A stretch of DNA of 64,000 bases from Atherix ibis (taxonomy: Eukaryota; Arthropoda; Insecta; Diptera; Athericidae), in contig OY282606.1 of the NCBI GenBank assembly GCA_958298945.1, forward strand, positions 30,725,740 through 30,789,739. The letters run 5' to 3'. A program made the translations under genes and the position numbers. Of the stretch, positions 51,551 to 62,701 are shown piece after piece; the stretch's first letter is position 1, and the number at the start of each line of letters is the position of its first letter. Below the pieces are notes generated by a model. The model did not search any database. It had not been told where the DNA came from and saw only the letters and a program-made list of their open reading frames with translations.

Positions 51551-53458
51551 TTAATCAACTTCTTCGACTGTCGGTCCTGATGATTGGTTTCTTCCAAATC
51601 CTCCAGCTTGTTGGCCACAACTACTTTGACCACCACTATGGATCTTCGTCATAATTGGACTGCAGATCTTAGTCAGTTCTTGCATTTTATGCTCGTATTC
51701 ATCTTTTTCAGCTAAACTGTTTGCGTCCAACCATTTCATTGTTTCTTCACACTTATTCAGAACAGTGCTCTTATCAGATTCGCTGATTTTGTTTCCACCA
51801 TCCTCTATAGCTTGTTTTACACTGAATAAATAGCCTTCGAGACTATTTCTGGCTGAGATTTTCTGACGTTGTTTTTCATCCTCTTCTTGATATCGTTCTG
51901 CTTCTGCTAACATTCTATCGATTTCAGCTTGTGAAAGACGTCCTTTGTCGTTTTTAATTGTTATATTTTTGGCATTTCCGGTACCCATTTCTTTGGCGGA
52001 TACATTGAGAATGCCGTTTGCGTCTAAATCGAATGTGACTTCAATTTTTGGTACTCCTCGAGGCGCTGGTGGAATTCCAGACAGGTCAAAATTACCGAGC
52101 AAATTATTATCTTTGGTCATAGCCCTTTCACCTTCAAATACTTGAATTGTAACAGCCGGTTGATTATCGGAATATGTGGAAAATGTTTGCGTTTGTTTGC
52201 ACGGTATTCGGGAATTTCTAGAAATTATTTTCGTCATTACACCTCCAGCTGTCTCAATACCCATTGACAATGGTGCAACATCAACTAACAACACGTCCTG
52301 AATCTTTGAGCTCTTGTCACCACTGAGGATAGCTGCCTGAATTGCTGCTCCATAGGCAACTGCCTCATCTGGATTTATAGACAAGTTCAACGACTTTCCA
52401 CAGAAGTAATTTTGCAGTAAGTTTTGAACTTTTGGAATTCTTGTCGATCCACCAACCATAACAATATCATGTATTTGATTTTTATCCATTTTTGCATCGT
52501 TAAGGGCTTTTTCAACCGGCATCAATGTTGCTCGGAATAAATCAGAGCAGAGTTCTTCGAAACGTGCCCTCGATACTTTCGTGTAGAAATCAGTACCCTC
52601 CAATAATGCGTCGATTTCAATAGTTGCCTCAGTACTTGAGGATAGAGTTCGTTTGGCACGTTCCGCTGCAGTTCTTAACCGACGCAATGCTCGAGGATTT
52701 GAGCGTATATCCTTTTTGAATTTCCTCCTGAATTCATCGGCAAAGTGTGATACGAGTCTGTTATCGAAATCTTCACCACCCAAATGTGTATCTCCAGCTG
52801 TGGCCCTTACCTCGAATAGTGAGCCTTCGTCAATTGTTAATATTGATACGTCGAAGGTGCCACCACCCAAATCAAATATCAAAACATTACGTTCTCCTTT
52901 AAGATTCTTGTCGAGACCATAGGCAAGAGCTGCTGCTGTTGGCTCGTTAATTATTCTTAATACATTTAGTCCAGCTATTACACCAGCATCTTTGGTTGCT
53001 TGTCGCTGAGAATCATTAAAGTATGCTGGAACTGTTACTACAGCATCGGTAACTGTTTCACCCAAATAGGCCTCGGCTGTTTCCTTCATTTTGGTGAGGA
53101 TCATTGAACTAATTTCCTCTGGTGCAAAACGCTTCCGTTCACCTTTGAATTCGGCAACTAGTTTTGGCTTTCCATTTTCGCTAACCACTGTGAATGGCCA
53201 ATGCTTCACATCCTCCTGGATCTTTTGATCATCGTACTTTCTGCCAATTAACCGTTTTGCATCGAAAATTGTATTCTTCGGATTCATTGCAACCTGGTTT
53301 TTGGCTGCATCTCCAAGAAGTCGTTCTGTATCCGTAAACGCAACATAGCTAGGAGTTGTTCTGTTTCCTTGATCGTTGGCTATTATTTCAACCTTTCCGT
53401 GCTGGAAGACTCCAACGCACGAATATGTTGTACCCAAATCAATTCCAATAGCAGGCAT
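51551..53458 (-). CDS. Heat-inducible Hsp70 (gene 2)
   Basis: Intronless 635-residue cytosolic Hsp70 with the same signatures as gene 1 ([29 protein letters not shown]-terminal EEVD). It is the most distinct of the three proteins: Lys in HGKVEII, Gln in DDQKIQED, Val in DAGVIAGL and Phe in SHFADEF, where genes 1 and 3 share Asn, Pro, Ala and Leu. All are conservative or surface positions, so function should be intact. It is divergent from gene 3 with 1798 bp between start codons. Its promoter has the same TATA and heat-shock layout. Confidence 0.98.
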   Translation of the reverse strand: MPAIGIDLGTTYSCVGVFQHGKVEIIANDQGNRTTPSYVAFTDTERLLGDAAKNQVAMNPKNTIFDAKRLIGRKYDDQKIQEDVKHWPFTVVSENGKPKLVAEFKGERKRFAPEEISSMILTKMKETAEAYLGETVTDAVVTVPAYFNDSQRQATKDAGVIAGLNVLRIINEPTAAALAYGLDKNLKGERNVLIFDLGGGTFDVSILTIDEGSLFEVRATAGDTHLGGEDFDNRLVSHFADEFRRKFKKDIRSNPRALRRLRTAAERAKRTLSSSTEATIEIDALLEGTDFYTKVSRARFEELCSDLFRATLMPVEKALNDAKMDKNQIHDIVMVGGSTRIPKVQNLLQNYFCGKSLNLSINPDEAVAYGAAIQAAILSGDKSSKIQDVLLVDVAPLSMGIETAGGVMTKIISRNSRIPCKQTQTFSTYSDNQPAVTIQVFEGERAMTKDNNLLGNFDLSGIPPAPRGVPKIEVTFDLDANGILNVSAKEMGTGNAKNITIKNDKGRLSQAEIDRMLAEAERYQEEDEKQRQKISARNSLEGYLFSVKQAIEDGGNKISESDKSTVLNKCEETMKWLDANSLAEKDEYEHKMQELTKICSPIMTKIHSGGQSSCGQQAGGFGRNQSSGPTVEEVD

Positions 53459-53653
53459 TTTTCTTTGTTTTTATCTTAATTCTCAATTTTAAATTCTTGT
53501 TCAAATGCTTTACTTCGTAAAAATCTTAATTCTCAATTTTTAACTTATTCAAATGCTTTATTTCGTGAATAATTGTTTCAAAATAATCAATCTCTTCTGA
53601 TGTTGTATGTTCGCTTTATCTTTTACATATGCCTGAGAGAACCAATTCACGGC

Positions 53654-53727
53654 TATTTATATGCGCTGGCTGTTCAATGGAAACTTCTCTCCGAAACATT
53701 TCGAAATATCGAGAAACTACTCGAAGC
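53654..53727 (-). promoter_or_regulatory. Hsp70 gene 2 proximal promoter: TATA box and heat-shock elements
   Basis: TATAAATA on the minus strand at 53654-53661, about 197 bp before the ATG, with a GAA/TTC array at 53672-53727 (ggaaacttctctccgaaac, tttcgaaatatcgagaaac). Nearly identical to gene 1. Confidence 0.9.
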
Positions 53728-53861
53728 TAAATAAACATCTGCTTTATATTCTCCCTCATTCGTCGATTCGGTGTGTGCGCTCAATGCAGTGACTTTGTTC
53801 TCGATGTTCCTATTGTTTCCATTTTGTGGGGTCGTCTCTTATACGAGTTTGCTTACTGTAT

Positions 53862-53906
53862 TGAAAATTCTCTACGAAACTTTTCGAAATATCGAGAAAC
53901 TTCACT
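53862..53906 (-). promoter_or_regulatory. Hsp70 gene 2 distal heat-shock element cluster
   Basis: GAA/TTC blocks (gaaaattctctacgaaac, ttcgaaatatcgagaaac), conserved in position with gene 1. Confidence 0.75.
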
Positions 53907-54009
53907 CGCAATGAAATAAACATTCATTCTATACTCGCAAGGCTATGGTTCCGAAGAGTTTCTCTGTTTCCAATGTTCCAATATTTCTTATGTTTTTATT
54001 TTAGAGGGG

Positions 54010-54735
54010 TTCACTCACAATATGTATACCTTGTTCAATCGAATGTTCCCTAATTTTCTACTATTTTCTCACTACTAAAAGCAACAATAATATTATAATT
54101 AAATGGGAAATAGACAATTTTTAGAGTACTATTTAAATAACAATGCTGCTATTGGAATTTCCTAATTTCATCAACAATTATAAAAGAAACATTCTATTAT
54201 TTTGAATTAAAAATGAAAGCAATATTCTCACAAAAACTTTTATTATTATTAAATCATTTTACCATTTTCACTGTAAATTATTTTAATTATAATAAAAATA
54301 ATATGCTACGATTAGTATGTTTAATTCCTATACTATATAATAGAAAATCCATTAGAGCCCCGATTTAATGAGGATTAACTCATGCGAACTTAAAATAAAC
54401 AGTGGACTTTTTTTATTTCAATTACAACTTCATTGATTAGAAATATATTCTATATATAAATTCATAGAAATAAGTAAATTCAACAAAAAAAGTTCTAGAA
54501 GTTTCGAGAATTTTCTCATTTGTTTGGAATTTTTTTAACTTTTGTTTTATGTCATTATTATTTAAAGTTGAATAAAATGCAGAAAATATTTCAAATAACT
54601 CAAAAAATGTTATGTTTCCCGTTTAATCATAATATATTATTATTGCTTTAAGTAGTGAGAAAATAGTAGAAAATTAGGGAACATTCGATTGAACAAGGTA
54701 TACATATTGTGAGTGAACCCCTCTAAAATAAAAAC
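54010..54735. repeat. Inverted-repeat-bounded spacer between divergent Hsp70 genes 2 and 3
   Basis: Arms of about 90 bp (left tcactcacaatatgtatacc ... actactaaaagcaac; right the reverse complement) enclose a core that matches the interior of spacer S (49436-50195) in the opposite orientation. For example, 54170-54360 is the reverse complement of 49790-50000 with small changes. No gene inside. Confidence 0.8.
54493..54510. promoter_or_regulatory. Perfect four-block heat-shock element in the shared spacer
   Basis: ttctagaagtttcgagaa: TTC-GAA-TTC-GAA, 764 bp above the gene 3 ATG. It matches the site at 49634 in the reverse orientation. Confidence 0.75.
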
Positions 54736-54821
54736 ATAAGAAATATTGGAACATTGGAAACAGAGAAACTCTTCGGAACCATAGCCTTGCGAGTATAGAA
54801 TGAATGTTTATTTCATTGCGA

Positions 54822-54864
54822 GTGAAGTTTCTGGATATTTCGAAACGTTTCGTAGAGAATTTTC
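54822..54864 (+). promoter_or_regulatory. Hsp70 gene 3 distal heat-shock element cluster
   Basis: GAA/TTC alternation (gtgaagtttctggatatttc, gaaacgtttcgtagagaat), the counterpart of the clusters at genes 1 and 2. Confidence 0.75.
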
Positions 54865-55000
54865 AATACAGTAAGCAAACTCATATATGAGCCGACCGCA
54901 CACAAAAGAAAACAATAGGAACATCGAGAACAAAGTCACTGCACTGAGCGCACACACCGAATCGACGAATGAGGGAGAATATAAAACAGATGTTTATTTA

Positions 55001-55074
55001 GCTTCGAGTAGTTTCTCGATATTTCGAAGTGTTTCGGAGAGAAGTTTCGATTGAACAGCCAGCGCATATAAATA
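55001..55074 (+). promoter_or_regulatory. Hsp70 gene 3 proximal promoter: heat-shock elements and TATA box
   Basis: GAA/TTC array at 55001-55056 (tttctcgatatttcgaag, tttcggagagaagtttcg) followed by TATAAATA at 55067-55074, 190 bp before the ATG. The leader between them is A-rich, as usual for Hsp70 mRNAs. Confidence 0.9.
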
Positions 55075-55256
55075 GCCGTGAGTTGGTTCTCTTAGGCATA
55101 TGTAAAAGATAAAGCGAACATACAACATTAGAAGAAAAATCGAAAAGACTACTTCGAAAGAGTTTGATTATTTTGAAACAATTATTCACGAAATAAAGCA
55201 TTTGAACAAGTTTAACAAGAATTTAAAATTGAGAATTAAGATAAAAACAAAGAAAA

Positions 55257-57164
55257 ATGCCTGCTATTGGAATTGATTTGGGAACAACATATTCGTGCGT
55301 TGGAGTCTTCCAGCACGGAAATGTTGAAATAATAGCCAACGATCAAGGAAACAGAACAACTCCTAGCTATGTTGCGTTTACGGATACAGAACGACTTCTT
55401 GGAGATGCAGCCAAAAACCAGGTTGCAATGAATCCGAAGAATACAATTTTCGATGCAAAACGGTTAATTGGCAGAAAGTACGATGATCCAAAGATCCAGG
55501 AGGATGTGAAGCATTGGCCATTCACAGTGGTTAGCGAAAATGGAAAGCCAAAACTAGTTGCCGAATTCAAAGGTGAACGGAAGCGTTTTGCACCAGAGGA
55601 AATTAGTTCAATGATCCTCACCAAAATGAAGGAAACAGCCGAGGCCTATTTGGGTGAAACAGTTACCGATGCTGTAGTAACAGTTCCAGCATACTTTAAT
55701 GATTCTCAGCGACAAGCAACCAAAGATGCTGGTGCAATAGCTGGACTAAATGTATTAAGAATAATTAACGAGCCAACAGCAGCAGCTCTTGCCTATGGTC
55801 TCGACAAGAATCTTAAAGGAGAACGTAATGTTTTAATATTTGATTTGGGTGGTGGCACCTTCGACGTATCAATATTAACAATTGACGAAGGCTCACTATT
55901 CGAGGTAAGGGCCACAGCTGGAGATACCCATTTGGGTGGTGAAGATTTCGATAACCGACTCGTATCACATTTGGCCGATGAATTCAGAAGGAAATTCAAA
56001 AAGGATATACGCTCAAATCCTCGAGCATTGCGTCGGTTAAGAACTGCAGCGGAACGTGCCAAACGAACTCTTTCCTCAAGTACTGAGGCAACTATTGAAA
56101 TCGATGCATTATTGGAGGGCACTGATTTCTACACGAAAGTATCGAGGGCACGTTTCGAAGAACTCTGCTCTGATTTATTCCGAGCAACATTGATGCCGGT
56201 TGAAAAAGCCCTTAACGATGCAAAAATGGATAAAAATCAAATACATGATATTGTTATGGTTGGTGGATCGACAAGAATTCCAAAAGTTCAAAACTTACTG
56301 CAAAATTACTTCTGTGGAAAGTCGTTGAACTTGTCTATAAATCCAGATGAGGCAGTTGCCTATGGAGCAGCAATTCAGGCAGCTATCCTCAGTGGTGACA
56401 AGAGCTCAAAGATTCAGGACGTGTTGTTAGTTGATGTTGCACCATTGTCAATGGGTATTGAGACAGCTGGAGGTGTAATGACGAAAATAATTTCTAGAAA
56501 TTCCCGAATACCGTGCAAACAAACGCAAACATTTTCCACATATTCCGATAATCAACCGGCTGTTACAATTCAAGTATTTGAAGGTGAAAGGGCTATGACC
56601 AAAGATAATAATTTGCTCGGTAATTTTGATCTGTCTGGAATTCCACCAGCGCCTCGAGGAGTACCAAAAATTGAAGTCACATTCGATTTAGACGCAAACG
56701 GCATTCTCAATGTATCCGCCAAAGAAATGGGTACCGGAAACGCCAAAAATATAACAATTAAAAACGACAAAGGACGTCTTTCACAAGCTGAAATCGATAG
56801 AATGTTAGCAGAAGCAGAACGATATCAAGAAGAGGATGAAAAACAACGTCAGAAAATCTCAGCCAGAAATAGTCTTGAAGGCTATTTATTTAGTGTAAAA
56901 CAAGCTATAGAGGATGGTGGAAACAAAATCAGCGAATCTGATAAGAGCACTGTTCTGAATAAGTGTGAAGAAACAATGAAATGGTTGGACGCAAACAGTT
57001 TAGCTGAAAAAGATGAATACGAGCACAAAATGCAAGAACTGACCAAAATCTGCAGTCCAATTATGACGAAGATCCATAGTGGTGGTCAAAGTAGTTGTGG
57101 GCAACAAGCTGGAGGATTTGGAAGAAACCAATCATCAGGACCGACAGTCGAAGAAGTTGATTAA
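55257..57164 (+). CDS. Heat-inducible Hsp70 (gene 3)
   Basis: Intronless 635-residue cytosolic Hsp70, chaperone for unfolded proteins under heat stress. ATPase signatures [18 protein letters not shown] and [10 protein letters not shown], and the C-terminal EEVD for binding TPR co-chaperones, are all intact. The start is fixed by homology and by the aaagaaaaATG context shared with genes 1 and 2. It is nearly identical to gene 1 although it sits in the palindrome with gene 2. Its 5' UTR differs from the other two: it has one copy of the gagaattaagat block that genes 1 and 2 carry twice, and a short private stretch (aatcgaaaagactacttcg). Confidence 0.98.
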   Translation: MPAIGIDLGTTYSCVGVFQHGNVEIIANDQGNRTTPSYVAFTDTERLLGDAAKNQVAMNPKNTIFDAKRLIGRKYDDPKIQEDVKHWPFTVVSENGKPKLVAEFKGERKRFAPEEISSMILTKMKETAEAYLGETVTDAVVTVPAYFNDSQRQATKDAGAIAGLNVLRIINEPTAAALAYGLDKNLKGERNVLIFDLGGGTFDVSILTIDEGSLFEVRATAGDTHLGGEDFDNRLVSHLADEFRRKFKKDIRSNPRALRRLRTAAERAKRTLSSSTEATIEIDALLEGTDFYTKVSRARFEELCSDLFRATLMPVEKALNDAKMDKNQIHDIVMVGGSTRIPKVQNLLQNYFCGKSLNLSINPDEAVAYGAAIQAAILSGDKSSKIQDVLLVDVAPLSMGIETAGGVMTKIISRNSRIPCKQTQTFSTYSDNQPAVTIQVFEGERAMTKDNNLLGNFDLSGIPPAPRGVPKIEVTFDLDANGILNVSAKEMGTGNAKNITIKNDKGRLSQAEIDRMLAEAERYQEEDEKQRQKISARNSLEGYLFSVKQAIEDGGNKISESDKSTVLNKCEETMKWLDANSLAEKDEYEHKMQELTKICSPIMTKIHSGGQSSCGQQAGGFGRNQSSGPTVEEVD

Positions 57165-57313
57165 ATTAATCTGAATATTTAGTTAGAATATTTTAATTTG
57201 TTTAATTTGAACAATGTACATAATTTTTAAAGGAAAATATTTCCAGATTTATGTATTACTATTTATAAGTTCATTTTAAGTATGAATTATTGTATAAAAA
57301 TTTGAAGACTGAT

Positions 57314-57319
57314 AATAAA
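57314..57319 (+). terminator. Candidate poly(A) signal of Hsp70 gene 3
   Basis: AATAAA 150 bp past the stop, conserved at all three copies. Confidence 0.6.
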
Positions 57320-57326
57320 TTGAATT

Positions 57327-57566
57327 TTGTTAATAATAAAAATGAAATGTGCGTTTCAAATCAATTGTCGTTCAAAACATATTTCCATCGCTGGAATGTT
57401 CGTTAAAATATTCGCTATTATCATTGTTTGTGAAAGCTTTCTATTTGAAATGAATAAATTAATAAGTCAGCATAAGAAAAATATGTATTCAAGTGAAATT
57501 CAAATATTACAAAAATTTACTCGATAAATAAATAAAGAGCTATCTAATATGTGGGTCGTAAAGTAA
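57327..57566 (+). pseudogene. Possible first exon relic of a secreted-protein gene (Hsp70 gene 3 flank)
   Basis: Inverted copy of the frame at 51149-51388, with the same hydrophobic MFVKIFAIIIVCESFLFE segment. A TAA replaces CAA at 57525-57527, before the INKELSNMWVVK end. The nonsense change argues that neither copy is under selection as protein. Confidence 0.35.
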
Positions 57567-58600
57567 ATTTAAGATATCGATAAAATGTTTATTTTGCACG
57601 GTTTTGCTATTATTCATAAAAAGCAATATTCAAATGGTTGCTATGAGACTTCTTTGCAGGACTCGATTTTTTGGGGGTAAATTTTAATGATTTTTCGCAT
57701 AGTTCAGGCTGGCATTTGGCAATTGCGTGTCGGATGTTGGTTTTTTGAGGATTATCTGCATAAACACAATTCTTTTCGTAATCTTTTAAAAAGTCGAAAT
57801 ACACATAATATCAAATTTTTTAGTGTTGTTAGATTTGTGGTACTGTTTTGTTGAAACTACACACGGTCCAGATTAAAATCATGTTCAAATCAAAAGTATT
57901 CGGTTTTGATACGGCTTATGGGCATATAATATGCTTAGAATTGACTGTCCATAGAATTGTCCGTCCCATATTTTTGCATTTACAAAAAAGAAATACAGGC
58001 CAATGGCACCTTCAGATACAATGGCTTTTTCACAGTCACTTGTATGTTTTCAGAGTCTCAGATACAATAATTTTGTCACAATCAATAAATTAGTCTCATC
58101 CCTGAAGAATTTTTTTGTTCAAAAAGTTGCTACTATCAATAGTTATAACATCAATAATATCCAATGGCAAACTTTAGGCTGTAATATGTTTTTCTTAAAT
58201 AATATTTATAATCAACACCTATCAAATTACATTGCTGTACTTTCCAAATGGTAAAATGGATAATTGTACATAGTTTTGTGATTGATATTTTACAGTAAAT
58301 TTTTAATATATAAAATCCTTATTTTGTCTGCTATAAGACTCAGTTTTACGATTTCTTTTTAAAAAAACTATTCAAGATAGATTTATTTGAGTCAATTAGA
58401 ATGCAAGAAAAATTGTTCCAAACAAAATTTGAGTCTTTAAGATATCATCTGCTAAAAAGTCATTTTTTTTTAATGTTCTTAATTTAAACAAAAACTAAAA
58501 AATTTAGAGAAAAATGATAAGATAAAAAAAATATTTGTATTCAAAAGATCTACTCAATGATTATTTATGAAGATAGGTTCTGTCGTTGCCAATTGTAAAA
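57567..58600. other. 3' flank of Hsp70 gene 3 (right arm of palindrome)
   Basis: AT-rich sequence matched in inverted orientation by 50236-51150. Short frames (for example 58003-58254) are conserved between the arms because the DNA is, and show no domain. A short insertion relative to the left arm lies at 57725-57820. Confidence 0.6.
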
Positions 58601-58857
58601 GAGTTGAGTATGAAAAAAACATTAAAATTTTTATACAAATGTCATAATGAACTTTTTTAAATAATATATCAAATACTATCGATTTATTATTTGGTGAGTT
58701 TTTAAAAAATAATAATAATCAACATACGTGTATTCACTTTTAAATATGCTAGTGACGAGGGGTATATGGGGCCACAGAAAAGCATGCGGTATTATCACAG
58801 TTAAGCCCCATCGACACAGCAGACATTACATCACGAAAGAAAGGTCTTTTTCAACTA

Positions 58858-59790
58858 TTGGCTTGTTCGGAAAGTAGTTTCGTTACCAGTTAAAGCTGAT
58901 GAAGACACAATAAAGGCATTAATTGATGCAAAACGGCAAATAACAACTCGTGAGATCGCTGGGAGATTAAATTTATCGAATACGACCGTTCATGATCATT
59001 TGAAACGGCTAGGTTCAATCTCAAAGCTCGACATATGGGTTCCTCATCTTCTTATGGAAAAAAAATTTGTGCTGTCGCATTGACGTTTGTGATTTGCTTC
59101 TCAAACGCTAAGAAAATTATCCATTTTTGAAGCGTATCATCACTGGGGATGAGAAATGGGTTGTCTACAATAATGTTAAGCGCAAAAGATCCTGTAGTGG
59201 AAATGATGAACCGGTTCAAAGCACTTCGAAAGCAAATATTCATCAAAGAAAGGTTATGCTATCTGTTTGGTGGGATTTCAAAGGAATCGTTTATTTTGAG
59301 CTTCTATCGAGCAACACAACGATGAATTCTGAAATGTACTGTCATCAGTTGGACAAATTGAATGGTTTCACTTAAAGAAAAAAGGGCAAAATTGATCAAT
59401 AGGAAAGGTATAGTGTTCCAACAGGATAATGCGAAACCACTCGGCAAAAGCTTTTAGAGCTTGGATGGGATATACTGCCTCAACCAGCATACTCTCCAGA
59501 CCTAGCACCTTCCAATTATCATTTATTCCGGTCTGTACAAAATTGTTAAGACGGTAAAACGTTTAATTCAAATGAGGAGGTCAAAAATCACTTAGATCAG
59601 TTTTTTTTGCAGCAAACAACAAAAATTTTATGAGCGTGAAATCATGCTACTGCCAGAAATATGGCAAAGGGTATTGGATCAGACTGGACAATATTTAATT
59701 GAATAAAATATTAATTCACTATAAAAAAAATCATCTTTTATTTTTATTTAAAAAAAAAAACGAAATTATGGTACTTTCCGAACAACCTAA
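58858..59790 (+). mobile_element. Mariner element, cecropia-like, 933 bp, dead
   Basis: Ends ttggcttgttcggaaagta and ttaggttgttcggaaagta in inverted orientation, flanked by TA (58856-58857, 59791-59792). It is about 350 bp shorter than a usual mariner. Transposase lies on the plus strand and is broken. Confidence 0.88.
58900..59695 (+). pseudogene. Mariner transposase with third catalytic Asp replaced
   Basis: Fragments in order: RQITTREIAGRLNLSNTTVH (helix-turn-helix), a short gap, then MKRIITGDEKWVVYNNVKRK (first Asp), VMLSVWWDFKGIVYFELL, FQQDNAKP after a frameshift (second Asp), and YSPDLAPSNYHLFRS, where the third catalytic position is Asn instead of Asp. Stops interrupt the frames (for example after NGFT and before DGKTFNSNEEV). 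Internal deletions are inferred from the short length. It cannot encode an active enzyme. Subfamily placement is by memory. Confidence 0.85.
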
Positions 59791-59933
59791 TATTTTTTTT
59801 GGAGGTTTTTATGCTGCATTCGATTTCGATTTTTCAGAATTATTTTCAATTTTGCAAATTACAATTGAATCAAGTAAGTTAAATTAAATTTTGTTTGTTT
59901 GTTTATTACTGATTAATTAAATATAGATTAAAA

Positions 59934-60440
59934 ATGCCATCAAGAGGAAACCGAAATAATAACAAGAAAAATAATGAGCGTCTTTTTCTATGAGATTAAT
60001 AAATGCAACTGCACGCGGCATTGAATGACGAGCTGTAGAACAAAATCAAGCGCCTTCAAGAAGACGTCAAGTTAATGAAAAATATTATCAAAACTTTTTG
60101 AATAATTCATCTCCTAAACAGATTCAAGTTCGAAGAATCGCAAACGCCGAAGCTCAAAAATTATGACGTGAAAATCAGACAGCTCCACATGCAGTAGTTA
60201 CTAGACGTCGAAGTGACCGTATTTTAAAAAGAGTTTTATTAAATGACCAACAAAATAAGGCTTTTAAACTTAAAATTTTTAATTAAATTAAGAAAACCTA
60301 TAAATTGGACTCGCTAAGCGTTTAAAAATTGTGTATACATTTTAAATTTAAATTATTTAACTTTGGTGCATAAACCAACTTTAGATCAATAACCAAATTG
60401 TTAGAAATCGAGCGGAGCGAAGCGAGGGCAATTTATAGTC
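59934..60440 (+). pseudogene. Unidentified coding relic, possibly Helitron-like
   Basis: A candidate intron (gtaagt near 59873, tatag acceptor near 59927) precedes an ATG whose frame stops after 19 codons. In another frame 60040-60290 reads QNQAPSRRRQVNEKYYQNFL, then RRIANAEAQKL and RRRSDRILKRVLLNDQQNKA: basic, glutamine-rich text like the N-terminal regions of some Helitron or other transposon proteins. Near 60410 the sequence cgagcggagcgaagcgaggg is conspicuously GC-rich. No terminal signature or helicase was found, so the family stays open. Confidence 0.3.
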
Positions 60441-60875
60441 ATTATATAAGTTTGTTTATTAAAATTCGCGAACGTAATTGAGCAAAAGCTTATTAAACGA
60501 TTTATTTTCATCCATATAGTATAGAACAACAATTTATATGAATATTTGTTCATTACCCTATATACACATACAAGTGTAATAGTATAAGAATTTTTGATGA
60601 GACCCCAAGTTTGCCACACTCAGTCTGGAGTGGAAATTATTTCGTTATCAGTCCTCTAATAACTTTTGATTGGCGTGTATTAAATAAGAACTTTTTGACT
60701 AACTAAACATTTTAACTTTTGAAAGTTAAAAGAATAATATTTCAATTTAAATAAAACAATATTTTTAATTTTTATTTATGCATTATAAACTTTTGTGATT
60801 TAAAATTTTTTGACTTTTGTTTTTGCGCATAAATTTTGTTATTAAAAAATTACATATAACATACACGAAGTGAAA

Positions 60876-62322
60876 ATGATTTTTGGGCGTTATATATTTT
60901 TACGTGTATTTAGTATATTCATTCTTATTTTTTTTGAATTGCATTATTGCAATGCAAACGGAGAAGTATTAGAAATGTTCAAAATTGAAAATGAAGTTTC
61001 GTCAACTTTGACAAGAATGTGGGAAATGTTCCAAATGGAAAAAGCAGATTTAACTATGGGAACATTTATAGAGAACTATAAAAATGTTATGAATATGATT
61101 AAAGGAATAGAAGATACAGTAAGTGGAAAATTATACTGAATAATTTATAATTATTTTCGAAATATTTCAATATTATATAGGAAAATTTGCAAAAATGGGC
61201 ATTGAGTTTTCGTGAAACAAGCTTTTTAACAAATGATATTTGGATGGAATCAAAATTTTTAGAATTGAATAATGCTATAAATAGTATATCATTACGATTT
61301 CAAAATATACAAAATATGCTTAATAGTACTGAAGAACAAATTGAAACTCAGATATTACATAATGATTATAAAACTATATCAAATCCAAGCTCCATATATT
61401 ATGAAATTGTAAACCTAAATATTATCTTAAAAGGAGATTCAGATTTTCAGAGGTCTTCAAAAATATTTCATAAAATATTTACCAATAATTTAAAGGTAAA
61501 TTAATTATATTATTATTGAAATTTTCGATTTAAAATATTAATTAAATCCGATGATTTTTTCTTATAATAAGAACGATGAAAAACAATCATGTATATCAAA
61601 AAAATCTGCTCAACTAATTCTCCTCAGATTATATAAAAATATTCATTTAACATATTTGAAAGGATATGCACTATCATATTTTTCATGGAATATATTAAGA
61701 AGACAAAATCAAGGTGATTATTATAAGCAAAAGATAATTTCTTTATTGAAATGGCCAAATTTTTTAAATCGTTTAGGTAACTTTTCTGAGGAGGCAAAAG
61801 CTGTTGATAAAAACTTTAGAGAACAATCTAAGCAATTACGAGATTTATTTTATGAAAATTTACAATCTGTTGATAGACAGATACGGCGCTGTGATCCAGA
61901 TAATCATGTTTCTGGTAAGACCTATGAACAAATCACTAGACTAATACAGTACGATATTAAAAACGAAGCCGATCTTAATGCTGACGGGTCTTGTACTGAA
62001 AATTGTGAATACTATAGTTCTGCGAAAAGTTATAGTTGCTTTGAAGACAATAATAATTGTAATATGTATCCTCAATGTGAAGGACATCTTTATAATTGTC
62101 AATCTACTGAATCAACTTATCAACTTTATTATCGAGTATAATATATTAATTTTTAAATATAAAATCTTATATGTAATTAATTTTTTTAATTCCATATAGA
62201 ATGGTGATAATTTACGTCGTTATAGCTATATAAAAAAGGATGATGGTACTATTTTTGGTAAAGAACGTTACTCTCATTCAGAATCAACGGTAATTTTTTT
62301 AGATTATATTCTAATTTTATAA
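60876..62322 (+). CDS. Secreted cysteine-containing protein, DUF4803-like, four exons
   Basis: Exons 60876-61118, 61181-61495, 61572-62135 and 62200-62322, all phase 0 with acceptable splice sites, give about 414 residues if the last frame is read to its stop. A donor at 62290 (ACG|gtaatt) could instead lead to further exons. A signal peptide (MIFGRYIFLRVFSIFILIFF) is followed by two helical exons. Exon 3 has the block SAQLILLRLYKNIHLTYLKG then YALSYFSWNILRR and a cysteine-rich tail (GSCTENCEYYSSAKSYSC, NMYPQCEGHLYNC). The arrangement (helical half, LKGYA-x-x-x-FSW motif, CxxxC tail) matches my memory of insect DUF4803 proteins, secreted and of unknown function. The ATG was chosen over an upstream in-frame GTG. 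Confidence 0.68.
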
Positions 62323-62593
62323 AGAGTTATTTATAAAATGAAATTGGAAATTCTATGGAATTTTTAAATTATTTCATCTATAAATAAGGGGTTATCCAAT
62401 TTGTGCTTTAGAAAGTTCAACCCTATTATTTGACAGCTGGCAATTATATTTTATAAATTGTATTATTTAAGATAACCAATTATTAAGTTTAATGTTTGTC
62501 ATTTATATTATGAGATTGTTTAACTGATCATAGAATACGCAAAAGATATATTTATGAGCTACTGGAACAACATGCTGACTTTTCGAACTCAAT

Positions 62594-62652
62594 TACGAAA
62601 ATTATCGCATATGAGACTTTGGCAAGCCAAAGTACGAAAATTATCGCATATG
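62594..62652. repeat. 20-bp direct repeat
   Basis: tacgaaaattatcgcatatg occurs at 62594-62613 and again at 62633-62652. It lies within the diverged Hsp70 flank copy. Confidence 0.85.
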
Positions 62653-62701
62653 TTATGTGGAGAAGCCATTGTATCAGTGATAAGTGACTGTATGGTGTGT
62701 A

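Larger units (their letters stand above)
50236..58595. repeat. Large palindrome containing Hsp70 genes 2 and 3
   Basis: The left arm (about 50236-54050) and right arm (about 54680-58595) are inverted copies: 3' flank, Hsp70 gene, promoter, then a spacer as loop. Outer limits were set by matching gaagatagattttgacgttg (left, read on the minus strand) with gaagataggttctgtcgttg (right, 58569). Small indels occur in the flanks. Coding regions are nearly identical, which fits gene conversion between arms. Confidence 0.88.

Noticed and set aside
58003..58254. 83-codon frame conserved between the two Hsp70 3' flanks
   Set aside because: The arms are conserved at DNA level by the palindrome. The reading frame is not better kept than its surroundings and has no recognisable domain.
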